The position numbers and the translations under genes are program-made. From Halalkalibacter urbisdiaboli (GTDB lineage Bacteria > Bacillota > Bacilli > Bacillales > Bacillaceae_D): a stretch of DNA of 64,000 nt. The notes beneath the pieces were generated by a model. It was given only the letters and a program-made list of their open reading frames with translations. It did not search any database and was not told where the DNA came from. Of this stretch, positions 1 through 8,649 are shown one piece after another. How positions within the stretch are numbered: position 1 is the stretch's first letter; every line of letters starts with the position of its first letter. The DNA lies in the NCBI RefSeq assembly GCF_002156385.1, contig NZ_MVJM01000001.1, positions 886,861 to 950,860 of the forward strand, read 5' to 3'.

Positions 1-73
1 TCCTCCCCCTCTTCGCCATCGGTTTCGCTACCTGAACAAACCGTCGCATAGCCGTGTCACAGACGTTACACAT
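1..73 (-). CDS. possible start of a gene running off the left edge
   Basis: On the minus strand an ATG at 73 opens a frame with no stop to the window edge (24 codons). It begins M-C-N-V-C-D-T, so it carries a CxxC pair. Purine-rich AGGGAAAGGG precedes the ATG, and TTGACG-17-TTTATT (minus strand, 119 to 91) could be its promoter. The product is not recognised, and the piece is too short to separate a real gene from chance. It would be read in the same direction as the GH43 gene next door. Confidence 0.25.
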   Translation of the reverse strand, partial: MCNVCDTAMRRFVQVAKPMAKRGR

Positions 74-90
74 CGCCCTTTCCCTATAGG

Positions 91-119
91 AATAAATTGA
101 CAACCGTCATCCTCGTCAA
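91..119 (-). promoter_or_regulatory. candidate sigma-A promoter
   Basis: Read on the minus strand: TTGACG, a 17-base spacer, then TTTATT. It lies just upstream of the possible gene start at 73. The spacing is ideal, the -10 is only moderate, and there is no independent support. Confidence 0.25.
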
Positions 120-147
120 TGGCAACTTATTTGAAGGAACATCTATT

Positions 148-1641
148 TTAATCCTTCTCCTCTGAGGGTCCGGCACTTGGCATATTATTGCTTAAAATAA
201 ACGACTTAAAATCGATCTTACCAGACCCTCTATAAGTGAAATATAATGCTTGTTTCCCATTTGGCATAGTTACACGCGTTTGAAAATACGTATAGCCTTT
301 GGTTTTCGTAATTTTTATGCTGGCAATCGGTTCTGAATGGAGTTCGGTTGACACTAGCATTTCACCAACACCTGTTGCGTTAACTTGTACAGCCATTCCC
401 TTTACATCCTTGATCATAAAATATTTAAAACCTGCAACAGCTCCATCTTTCATGTTGGCGATATATTGTGTCGGATGATGTTCTCTGTCCTTACCCGTTT
501 GTGTAAAATAAGGATGGTTCTTAAATGTTATATTCCCGAAATATGTACCATATCTTCCTGCCCCTTTTTTTGACATGAGGTGGCATGCAATTCGTGCCTC
601 ATACTCACCGTTTCCGGATAAAGGACCATTATTCAGCCCGCTACTCGTCATTTCCACCTGTGGGATTGAACCATCCTCTTTTATTTCAATAGGTTCCGCA
701 AGTGCTTGCCTGGAGAAATGATGTCTGTTCGTTTGTCTGTGGTAGAACACATACCATTGCCCCTTAATACAAACAATACTGCCATGGTTATTCCCTATAT
801 AATTATAAGCCTTGTTATCTTCTGAAAAACCGTTAATAAATAAATCGCCATTGCTTATAATCGTTCCACCATACTCGAATCCCCCAATAGGACTTTTGCT
901 CGTTGCATAACATAATTCATGTCCATTTATCGATGAGTAGATAAAGTAATACGTATTTTCTATTTTTCTTATGGAGCTGGCTTCAAAAAATTCATGTCCT
1001 TCAAGACCAGTCCCTTCCGCTTCCCCTACTTTAGGAAAAATCAGTTTGGGCTCACCTTTCACTGTCTTCATATCAGGTTCTAACTCGATGACGTATCCAC
1101 CACTAAAGGTTCTCCTTTTAAAGTTAGTAAGAATGCTAGGAACTCCTTTCTTTGGTGCAAACCCTGAATACAAGTAGACCTTTTTATCATCGTCAACGAA
1201 GACGCCTGGATCAAACAAATACGGGTCCCCTTTTTTATTCCATAAAAGTTCTCCATTTGGTAGACTGATATAACCATAAAACTCAAATGCTCCATTCGGC
1301 TTATCACAAACAGCAACGGCCATGATACTACGGAAGCCAAGTGTATAATACAAATAATACCTTCCATCTACTCCTTTCGTGACATCTGGAGCAAACATTT
1401 GATAAAGCCCTAATCGATTTTTAGGATCCTGAACCTTTCGATAGATGACCCCTTCGTATGTCCAATCCGTTAAATCATCAATTGGGGCAGACCAACAAAC
1501 ATAATCATTCATACAAAATAGCTTTCCGTTAAACCTGTCATGAGAACCGTAGACATATAATCGTTCTCCAAATACGTAAGGTTCACCATCCGGAATATAC
1601 TCATAGCTTGGTAAAAATGGATTAAAAGCTTGTTTTTTCAT
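148..1641 (-). CDS. glycoside hydrolase family 43 protein
   Basis: A 497-residue GH43-type five-bladed propeller (about residues 5-330) followed by a beta-sandwich-like C-terminal region (about 340-490). Candidate catalytic acids are Asp18 in the first strand, Asp144 in a DPGVFVDDD segment and Glu220 in FFEASS, the usual Asp/Asp/Glu layout of the family. Known activities are alpha-L-arabinofuranosidase, beta-xylosidase or arabinanase; the sequence alone does not choose. There is no signal peptide, so it probably acts in the cytoplasm on imported arabino- or xylo-oligosaccharides. The ATG at 1641 is preceded by AGGGGATATTAATC. It is separated from the MCP gene by a repeat and looks monocistronic. 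Confidence 0.85.
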   Translation of the reverse strand: MKKQAFNPFLPSYEYIPDGEPYVFGERLYVYGSHDRFNGKLFCMNDYVCWSAPIDDLTDWTYEGVIYRKVQDPKNRLGLYQMFAPDVTKGVDGRYYLYYTLGFRSIMAVAVCDKPNGAFEFYGYISLPNGELLWNKKGDPYLFDPGVFVDDDKKVYLYSGFAPKKGVPSILTNFKRRTFSGGYVIELEPDMKTVKGEPKLIFPKVGEAEGTGLEGHEFFEASSIRKIENTYYFIYSSINGHELCYATSKSPIGGFEYGGTIISNGDLFINGFSEDNKAYNYIGNNHGSIVCIKGQWYVFYHRQTNRHHFSRQALAEPIEIKEDGSIPQVEMTSSGLNNGPLSGNGEYEARIACHLMSKKGAGRYGTYFGNITFKNHPYFTQTGKDREHHPTQYIANMKDGAVAGFKYFMIKDVKGMAVQVNATGVGEMLVSTELHSEPIASIKITKTKGYTYFQTRVTMPNGKQALYFTYRGSGKIDFKSFILSNNMPSAGPSEEKD

Positions 1642-1743
1642 TGATTAATATCCCCTATTCTTTCAAATAATTTGACCTCCTGGATGAGAATGCAGGATAA
1701 AAAACTACACCTTCATTTCATATAATTAAGGTGTAGTTTAGAA

Positions 1744-1847
1744 GCCACTGAAAAACTACTTCTTGTAACTCAAAGAAGAAGTAATGGCTCCGCACGTTAC
1801 TTAAAGGACACAAAAAAAGGGAAACCCACCCTTATTCTGTGCCCTCG
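1744..1847. repeat. dispersed CACTGAAAAA-type palindromic repeat, copy 1
   Basis: This stretch holds the module CCACTGAAAAACTACTTCTT, then AAGAAGTAATGGCTCCGC, then a hairpin of the GGGAAACCCACCC type ending in GTGCCCTC. The same modules recur near 18.9, 25.15, 57.1 and 61.5 kb, partly in the opposite orientation. It lies in the gap between the GH43 and MCP genes (1642-1893), downstream of the MCP stop, and may end MCP transcription. Confidence 0.7.
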
Positions 1848-1893
1848 TAGTTTAAAGGTTTCTAACACATTTAATCGTCTCTCTAGATACATG

Positions 1894-3936
1894 TTAAAGT
1901 TTGAACTTAGAAATGCTTTCCTGCATCGTTTCTGCCAGCTTCGCTAATTCTTGGCTGGATGTTGCTAGTTCTTGCATCGATGCGGTTTGTTCTTCCACTG
2001 ATGCAGACGCTTCTTCTGCACCTGCAGCATTTTGTTCGGCAATAGCGGAAAGACTATCAATGAGTCCAATGAGTTCATCTTTTTTCACTTGCATTCCTTG
2101 TCCCGATTCCGTAATGCTAGCCATCGCTTCCTTCATGATTTCAATGGCTTCATCAATACCAACAAATTTCGTATTCGTCGCTTCTAAGCTTTCCACTTGG
2201 GAGCTTGTATTCTCGACAACAAGATTCATTGTCGTCACGGCACTTTCCGTTTTAGTCGTTAATTCTTGAATAATTTTAACGATATCTTCGGTAAACTCGT
2301 TAGATTGTTCCGCAAGCTTACGGACTTCATCCGCAACTACCGCAAATCCTTTTCCTGCTTCACCAGCTCGAGCGGCTTCGATCGCTGCATTTAAGGCGAG
2401 AAGATTCGTTTGTTCAGAAATACTTTTAATCATTTGACTAGCAGAGGAAATTTTCTCAGCGCTTTGGTTCGTCGTCGTAATAATATCCTTTATTTCCTCA
2501 ATGGATTGCGTGTTCACATTCGTTTTATTAATTAATTCTTTTAAGCTCGCCAACCCTTCATCCTTCAGTGAGCTAACTTGGTCTGTAGACTCAACTAAAC
2601 TAGCGACAATTTGCTGATCTTGCTCAATCAAACCTGCTAGATCTTGTATTTGAGCGGCACCCTTTTCGGTATCATTTGCTTGACTAGTTGCACCAGATGC
2701 AATTTCTTCAATCGTACTCGCCACTTCCCCCGCAGCATTCACCGTTTGTTGACTTGTAGATGTTAACTGCTGAGAAGACGCGGAGACCTGACTTGCAATA
2801 TCACCAGTCGATTGAATTAAGCGTTTAAAGTTTTCTCGCATTTTTTCTAGCGCAAGTGTAATTTTTCCAATTTCATCTTTTCGTTCCGAATATTTTTTGA
2901 AACGTCCATCTTTCGTTTCGGTTAAATCATAATTTGATAGTTTATCAATTTCTTTAGAAACGACTACTAATGGTTTACTTAACGAGTTACTCAACAAGTA
3001 GGTTGCAACAACTCCAACTAGTAAGAATAAGGTGATTACAATGATTAGTCCAGTTCTCATAGTATTTAAAGAAGACATCACTTCTCCTTCATCCACCTCA
3101 ATCGTCATTACCCAGTTAGTCCCTAATATAGGTGCATAGCCAACTAGAGTATGAACACCACCAAAGGAATGAGATCCAAATCCCTCTTCCCCTTGACTAA
3201 TACGTTCTTCAAATAATGTAGCTAACTCCTTCAATGATTGGTCCATTTCTTGAACTTGTCCTGTTTGCGATTCTGGATTTACTAGCTCAAGTAGATTTAT
3301 TTGATTTGCGATGAAAGAAGGATCTACATGATATTGATACGTTCCGGCATTGTTAAGAATAAATGTTTTTGCTGAATTGCTTTCTCCATATCCTATCTTT
3401 TTAGCAATTTCTGTTAGATTAACCGCTTCTCTAGTTCCCATAATGACTCCGACCACTTCATCCCCTTGCTTCAAAGGTGCTGAAAAGATCAAGTACGGTT
3501 TGTCCTCAATAATGACTACGTCCGAAACAACTGAATCACCAGCCAAAGTTTGATCATATTGAGGGAACCCCGCCATACTGAATTTTGCGTTATCACTATT
3601 TAACGTTTGAACATCTCCGTTAACATCACCAACAGTATAAGAATCAAAACCGGTTCTTTCTGCTTCACTTTCAAAAAATGCAATTTTCTCCTCTAAGGGA
3701 ACGCTTTCATCTAAGACAAATCGATTTGCTGCCAAAGTCTCGATGTATGACTTTTGTTGTGATATATGGGCTTCAATAAGTTTTGCTCCTTGCACTGCAG
3801 CACTTTTCAATCCTTTGTTCGCATCGTCATGAACGATATTCGAACTTACGATTAAAGACAATCCTCCTACGCCCATAACCGTTAATAAAATGAGCCCTAT
3901 AAAAAATAAAAGCATCCTAGTTTTAATTGATTTCAT
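1894..3936 (-). CDS. methyl-accepting chemotaxis protein
   Basis: A 680-residue transmembrane chemoreceptor. Domain order: membrane segment (about 7-30), extracellular dCACHE-type sensor (about 35-290), second membrane segment (a [20 protein letters not shown] stretch), HAMP linker, then a long coiled-coil signalling domain with the conserved hairpin tip ([19 protein letters not shown]). It would sense an external ligand and control CheA. The frame is open further upstream to 4053, but the start at 3936 (MKSIKTRM) is chosen because AAGGGGAACAG sits just before it and the signal-anchor follows at once. Its place beside glycosidase genes makes a sugar-related ligand possible, but nothing proves it. 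Confidence 0.93.
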   Translation of the reverse strand: MKSIKTRMLLFFIGLILLTVMGVGGLSLIVSSNIVHDDANKGLKSAAVQGAKLIEAHISQQKSYIETLAANRFVLDESVPLEEKIAFFESEAERTGFDSYTVGDVNGDVQTLNSDNAKFSMAGFPQYDQTLAGDSVVSDVVIIEDKPYLIFSAPLKQGDEVVGVIMGTREAVNLTEIAKKIGYGESNSAKTFILNNAGTYQYHVDPSFIANQINLLELVNPESQTGQVQEMDQSLKELATLFEERISQGEEGFGSHSFGGVHTLVGYAPILGTNWVMTIEVDEGEVMSSLNTMRTGLIIVITLFLLVGVVATYLLSNSLSKPLVVVSKEIDKLSNYDLTETKDGRFKKYSERKDEIGKITLALEKMRENFKRLIQSTGDIASQVSASSQQLTSTSQQTVNAAGEVASTIEEIASGATSQANDTEKGAAQIQDLAGLIEQDQQIVASLVESTDQVSSLKDEGLASLKELINKTNVNTQSIEEIKDIITTTNQSAEKISSASQMIKSISEQTNLLALNAAIEAARAGEAGKGFAVVADEVRKLAEQSNEFTEDIVKIIQELTTKTESAVTTMNLVVENTSSQVESLEATNTKFVGIDEAIEIMKEAMASITESGQGMQVKKDELIGLIDSLSAIAEQNAAGAEEASASVEEQTASMQELATSSQELAKLAETMQESISKFKL

Positions 3937-4133
3937 ACTCTGTTCCCCTTTTTTCTTTGCTAGACTATGATGAATGCACTCCTGTAATATAGAGGTGGAT
4001 TCCGTACATATACATTCGTTCTCCAAATAGATAAAGTTCCCCACCATTGTCACGTTCTATATTTTATTCTACAATACTATCAAGACATCACAATGAACCA
4101 AAAGTTCAAAGGATAAACAAATTGTTTATAGAC

Positions 4134-4172
4134 AAAAAAGCCGTTTTGATGCTTCATCATCAAAACGGCTTT
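4134..4172 (-). terminator. rho-independent terminator of the GH3 gene
   Basis: On the minus strand, a GCCGTTTTGATG stem pairs with CATCAAAACGGC across a six-base loop and is followed by TTTTTT. It lies 14 bases past the GH3 stop at 4186. Confidence 0.9.
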
Positions 4173-4185
4173 AGTCAATGCTCAA

Positions 4186-6609
4186 CTATGAATGGAGCTT
4201 TGCCAACTTTACTTTCTTTTTTCTTTCCTTTAGTACATAACGCAAACCTTTAAAGAAATGTCCATTTACCATCATTAATATCCCATCTAACATTGGCATA
4301 TTCACGATACCGCCTGTTAATCTTGCAATTCCTCTAAACGGCATATGATAGATGGACATCATAATCAGGTTTGCCGTACTTCTCTTCCCTACCTTCCATA
4401 GAAGCCAATGAGCAAAAACAATTGAGTAATACACTAGTCGCCCAAATAATCCCTTAGCATACTGACACTGTTCAATCGTGTCTGTGTACCCAAGTGGCTT
4501 ACTTCGGTCCCAAGTCGCTACTGGCACTTTTCTTTCAATTAACGTCTCAAATTCATCTTGGCTCACATTGTTTGCTTTTGCCGAATAATAGGAAGGTAAC
4601 AATTCTTTATTATACGGGAGTGGCGCCCCTGTTCCTTCAACAAAAATCGTCTCCTTCAAACGAATATCAGCGATCGATGCACCAATCATGATTTCATATT
4701 CTGCCTCTTCAATTTCCCATTGATTGGTTTTAACATTAAAATACCGAAACGTCTTATCATCAAACGGGATAGCCACTGTTTTTGTTTCGCCGGCATTGAT
4801 AAATATCTTATCGAACCCTTTTAATTCCTTCTTAGCGCGGAAGATAGCGTCCGATTTACAACCAACGTACAACTGAGCAATCTCCATGCCTGCAACATGC
4901 CCAGTATTCGTCAATTTAAATGTGACTCCATCTTTATCAACACGTATATTCGAATATTCAAAAGTGGTGTAGCTAAGTCCATAACCAAATGGGAAGAGGA
5001 CATCTACATCCGCCGAATCATAATAACGATAGCCTATATATATTGCTTCTCTATATTCCACGCTTGCTTCGTTACCAGGAAAGTTGCAGTAGGAAGGTGT
5101 ATCCTCATAGCTGAGTGGATACGTCTCAGCCAATTTACCTGAAGGATTCACATCACCTGAGAGAACTCTTAAAATAGCCCGTGCCCCCGCTTGTCCACCA
5201 AGGTATCCATGCAATAATCCTTTCACTTTATCGATCCATGGCATTTCGACTGCAGAACCACAGGAAAGGATAGCAACGATGTTTTGATTCACTTCATATA
5301 AAGCATGTAACAAATCAATCTGGTTAGAGGGGATCTTCATACTTTGTCTGTCTAAGCCTTCAGCCTCTGTCACTTCATCTAAACCAATGTAAAGAAATAC
5401 AACGTCTGCTTTTTCAGCAAGTGAACACGCTCTAGTGATTAGTTCTGCGTTTTTCTTTCCATATCGGTCAAAGCCCTGCTCATACCCAATACTAACAATA
5501 CCTGATTCCTCAAAACAATCCATTGTATGGTCAAGTATTGTAGGGTTCACAATGGAAGAACCTGCGCCTTGATACCGCGCATCCTTGGCAAAATCACCGA
5601 TAACGGCGACCTTTTTACCGAATTTAAGTGGTAACAAATTATCCTCGTTCTTTAGCAGGACAATCGATTCTTCCGCTACTTTTTGAGCTACTCGATGATG
5701 TTTCTCGATGTCAAACTCTTTTTTATACGGTCTTTCAAATACTTCACTCGTTGAAAAAACTAAATCAAGTAGTCTATCTACACTTTCATCAAGTAGTACT
5801 TCTTCAATTTTTCCGGATTTAACCGCTTCAATAATTTCTTGATCCGTTTCGCCTGCTGTTGTGGGCATTTCAAGTTCATTTCCTGCGAGCAAACCTGCTA
5901 TCCGATCATTACTTCCTCCCCAGTCGGTGACAACAACCCCACTGTACTTCCACTCATTTCGAAGAATGTCTTTCATTAAATGCTGGTGCTCATTCGTATA
6001 ATCACCATTTAATCGATTGTAGGAAGACATAATCGTTTTTGTTTTTCCTTCCTTAACTGCGATTTCAAAAGCGGTTAAGTAGATCTCTCTAAGCGTTCTC
6101 TCATCAACGATCGTATCAATGGACATTCGTCTTTCTTCCTGATTGTTCACTGCATAATGCTTTACACAGGCAGATACCCCATGAGATTGAATTCCTTTTA
6201 TATAACTAGCAGCCATTTTCCCTGCATGGTAAGGATCTTCACTAAAATACTCAAAATTCCGTCCACATAACGGGTTTCTTTTCATGTTAATTCCTGGTCC
6301 AAGTAAAACATTTACACTTTGGGAAATGGCCTCTTCACCAAGATAATCTCCAACCTTTTCACCTAATTCAGTATTCCAGCTATTGGCTACTGTGGACGCC
6401 GTTGGATAACATGTTGCTGGTATACCAGCATTTAATCCTAATTGGTCCGCTGCTACCTCTTGTCTTCTAATTCCATGTGGTCCATCAGCAAGAAACATAC
6501 TATTAATTCCAAGACGCTCTATATCCTTTGTTTGCCAAAAATCTTTCCCTGACATCAAAGATGCTTTTTCTTCTAACGTCATTTGTGCAATTAATTCTTG
6601 ATATTTCAT
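4186..6609 (-). CDS. glycoside hydrolase family 3 enzyme (copy A)
   Basis: An 807-residue GH3 beta-glycosidase with the usual domain order: TIM barrel (about 1-300), alpha/beta sandwich (about 310-530), fibronectin-III-like domain (about 555-640) and a C-terminal tail of about 120 residues. Asp229 in VVVTDW is the expected nucleophile, and Lys150-His151 match the substrate-binding KH pair. No signal peptide is present, so it should act inside the cell. It is very similar over its whole length to the GH3 at 8650-11073, including the tail, so the two arose by duplication. GAGGAA lies seven bases before the ATG. The substrate is unknown: GH3 covers beta-glucosides, beta-xylosides and others. Confidence 0.93.
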   Translation of the reverse strand: MKYQELIAQMTLEEKASLMSGKDFWQTKDIERLGINSMFLADGPHGIRRQEVAADQLGLNAGIPATCYPTASTVANSWNTELGEKVGDYLGEEAISQSVNVLLGPGINMKRNPLCGRNFEYFSEDPYHAGKMAASYIKGIQSHGVSACVKHYAVNNQEERRMSIDTIVDERTLREIYLTAFEIAVKEGKTKTIMSSYNRLNGDYTNEHQHLMKDILRNEWKYSGVVVTDWGGSNDRIAGLLAGNELEMPTTAGETDQEIIEAVKSGKIEEVLLDESVDRLLDLVFSTSEVFERPYKKEFDIEKHHRVAQKVAEESIVLLKNEDNLLPLKFGKKVAVIGDFAKDARYQGAGSSIVNPTILDHTMDCFEESGIVSIGYEQGFDRYGKKNAELITRACSLAEKADVVFLYIGLDEVTEAEGLDRQSMKIPSNQIDLLHALYEVNQNIVAILSCGSAVEMPWIDKVKGLLHGYLGGQAGARAILRVLSGDVNPSGKLAETYPLSYEDTPSYCNFPGNEASVEYREAIYIGYRYYDSADVDVLFPFGYGLSYTTFEYSNIRVDKDGVTFKLTNTGHVAGMEIAQLYVGCKSDAIFRAKKELKGFDKIFINAGETKTVAIPFDDKTFRYFNVKTNQWEIEEAEYEIMIGASIADIRLKETIFVEGTGAPLPYNKELLPSYYSAKANNVSQDEFETLIERKVPVATWDRSKPLGYTDTIEQCQYAKGLFGRLVYYSIVFAHWLLWKVGKRSTANLIMMSIYHMPFRGIARLTGGIVNMPMLDGILMMVNGHFFKGLRYVLKERKKKVKLAKLHS

Positions 6610-6889
6610 TTCAATTCCTCATTTAAATTTCAGCGGCACTCCACCAAAGAGATACTTCCGAAAGCCTTTTTTTGTTTTACCATTTAGCCACGATAGAGCT
6701 ATTTTACAATAGATTCTAGCTATTTTCTAATATTAAAATTTACAAGAGATTACATTTGATCTTTTTTACCCACCCATATATTAACAGAGATAAACACTTA
6801 ATATCCATAATTAAAACAGAAAACCTCAAATTAGGCTCCCTGGAATAGTGATTTCCAGGGAGCGTCTTTTCTTTGCTAATTTTCATATA
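6610..6889. other. non-coding gap with one strong palindrome
   Basis: The 344-base gap between GH3 copy A and the GT2 gene is A+T-rich and has no convincing gene. Bases 6626-6644 (TTTCAGCGGCACTCC) match the leader of the other GH3 copy. A near-perfect hairpin GGCTCCCTGGAA/TTTCCAGGGAGC lies at 6834-6863, with a T-run on its plus-strand side. It could be a terminator or a leader structure of GH3 copy A. Confidence 0.5.
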
Positions 6890-6928
6890 AAAACAATGAG
6901 AACATCATGATGATATTCTCATTGTTTT
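6890..6928 (-). terminator. terminator after the GT2 gene
   Basis: AAAACAATGAGAA pairs with TTCTCATTGTTTT across a 13-base loop. It sits about 25 bases after the stop of the minus-strand glycosyltransferase, and the A/T-rich arms supply the T-tract. Confidence 0.75.
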
Positions 6929-6953
6929 TATATTAGATTTTTAAGTCCGTCGT

Positions 6954-7970
6954 TTAATTAAATCCAACTAATTTTTGAGAGATTTTATATGCTCCAACAG
7001 AAACCTTTCGACCTGCACTCCCTGGAAGGTTAATTAAATTCCCCATAAACCCGTATTTCAAACTACGATACAGTCGGGCGTCTTTCTCTTTAATATACTT
7101 CCATAACTCCGTTTTCTTCTGAAGGTTTTCCGCCGTCCCAGAACGGATTAATAGGATCGATGATACAACTGTGACAATTTCCAAATGTCGTAACATGTAG
7201 TGTCTTAAATTCTCGTTATGAATCGAATCGATATCTACATGCTCAATCATTAGCTTATTCACTTTGATCTGTTGGTCGATACGTTTTATCATAATATTTT
7301 CTTGAACCGATTGATCTTCTCTTCCGATGAAATACCTATATAAATCAACATTAACATAGTATATTCTCTTCACATGTTCCAGTGGTGCATAGACATACAA
7401 GTTGTCGACATAGAACGTGTGCTTTGGAAGGACTAATCCACAATCTATCAATAGTTGAGTTCGGTAGATAACAGAGTGCATTAAGATATACTGACCTTTA
7501 CGAAATTGTTTAATATCATCCCAACCAAAAATAACATCTTGTGGAAGGACATTATCATATTTCATAATTTTCTTGTATTTCGCACCCTCTTTTTCATAAA
7601 CAAAATTACTTATGACCATATCGACCACATTACCGTCCGTACTTAATTCTCGTAACGCTTTTAAAACCTTCATGTAGGCCCTGATATCAACCCAGTCATC
7701 ACTATCTACAACCTTAAAATACAGTCCGGATGCATGTCGTATTCCTGCATTGACAGCTTCCCCATGTCCACCATTTTCTTGATGAATGGCCTTAACCATG
7801 TTGGGGTACTTTGATGCATACTCATCAGCAATCGCTGCTGTTTGATCAACTGAGCCGTCATTCACTATCAGTATTTCCACGTCATCTCCACCAGGCAATA
7901 GGGATTCTATACAATAACTCATATAATCTTGTGAATTATAACAAGGTATAACTACTGATAATAATTTCAT
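6954..7970 (-). CDS. family 2 glycosyltransferase
   Basis: A GT2 enzyme of 338 residues with a GT-A fold at the N-terminus: LSVVIPCYNS at the start, VNDGS in the nucleotide-binding part, and a DSDDWVD metal-binding DxD near residue 93. No membrane helix is evident, unlike dolichol-phosphate-type partners of GtrA. It lies 16 bases after the GtrA gene and 30 bases further from GH3 copy B, so all three should be co-transcribed. The ATG at 7970 is taken because AAGG lies about ten bases before it; a GTG at 7976 is the alternative. It probably transfers a sugar to a lipid carrier or surface glycan, but donor and acceptor are unknown. Confidence 0.85.
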   Translation of the reverse strand: MKLLSVVIPCYNSQDYMSYCIESLLPGGDDVEILIVNDGSVDQTAAIADEYASKYPNMVKAIHQENGGHGEAVNAGIRHASGLYFKVVDSDDWVDIRAYMKVLKALRELSTDGNVVDMVISNFVYEKEGAKYKKIMKYDNVLPQDVIFGWDDIKQFRKGQYILMHSVIYRTQLLIDCGLVLPKHTFYVDNLYVYAPLEHVKRIYYVNVDLYRYFIGREDQSVQENIMIKRIDQQIKVNKLMIEHVDIDSIHNENLRHYMLRHLEIVTVVSSILLIRSGTAENLQKKTELWKYIKEKDARLYRSLKYGFMGNLINLPGSAGRKVSVGAYKISQKLVGFN

Positions 7971-7986
7971 TTTCACACTACCTTTT

Positions 7987-8619
7987 CTAGTCCTGCTTTT
8001 CAGGCTCTTGTTTAAAAATTATTTTAAATATTGGGAAGAATACCCAGAAGGCAATTGCACTATTAATAATCATCGTAATGACATCCGCTGCAGTCTCACC
8101 AAATGAACCCATTCCCCACGTATTCATAAACAAATCATAGATAGGAGCCTTGTAGAAGCCTTGAGCTACAGCAGCACCAATCGTGATTAAGATATAAGCG
8201 ATAAAATACCAGAAAGCAGCCTTCCAAATGTTACTGTTCGATTTAAACGTAATGCTTCTTTGGGCAAAAAAGTTAATAATTTGTGCAATCGCAATCGTGA
8301 TTTGGACTGCTAGGAAGTAGGCTAACCCACCTCCACCACCTGCTGACAGGGCACCTGCTGCATAATCGAAAACATAATAAGGACTGCCATCGAAATTTTG
8401 CCCAACCTGCAAGATTCGGAAACTCGTGTCTACTAATGAGGTTTGTGCAAAGATACTTTTAAATACTGGCATTAACACAAGTTGAAGCACAGTTATCCCA
8501 TTACTCAATACAAAGAATACGAGAAACTGTGCAATAGTAGGATGCTTTTCTTTATAGTTTGCCCAGAACCTAAGAGGCCCTGAAGCTGGCTTTTTTTCTG
8601 TTACTTTTTCTATACCCAT
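7987..8619 (-). CDS. GtrA-like membrane protein
   Basis: A 210-residue GtrA-family protein with four predicted membrane helices (about 29-50, 85-112, 130-152 and 178-200). The family is linked to flipping of undecaprenyl-phosphate-bound sugars in O-antigen and cell-wall glycan modification. Here the internal loop is longer than in small GtrA proteins. AAGGAGAGGTAAA precedes the ATG. It sits between GH3 copy B and the GT2 gene with short gaps (30 and 16 bases), so the three genes likely form one operon for making or remodelling a surface glycan. Confidence 0.82.
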   Translation of the reverse strand: MGIEKVTEKKPASGPLRFWANYKEKHPTIAQFLVFFVLSNGITVLQLVLMPVFKSIFAQTSLVDTSFRILQVGQNFDGSPYYVFDYAAGALSAGGGGGLAYFLAVQITIAIAQIINFFAQRSITFKSNSNIWKAAFWYFIAYILITIGAAVAQGFYKAPIYDLFMNTWGMGSFGETAADVITMIINSAIAFWVFFPIFKIIFKQEPEKQD

Positions 8620-8649
8620 TTTACCTCTCCTTTGTCACTTACGGCTGTG

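Noticed and set aside
1-113. Plus-strand frame at the left edge
   Set aside because: It ends quickly, shows no family motif and lacks support; the minus-strand start at 73 is slightly better but also weak.
3937-4053. N-terminal extension of the chemoreceptor
   Set aside because: No ribosome binding site before 4053 and it would place 39 unrelated residues before the membrane anchor; AAGGGGAACAG marks 3936.
6834-6863. Riboswitch upstream of GH3 copy A
   Set aside because: Only a simple hairpin is visible; no conserved multi-stem aptamer was recognised.
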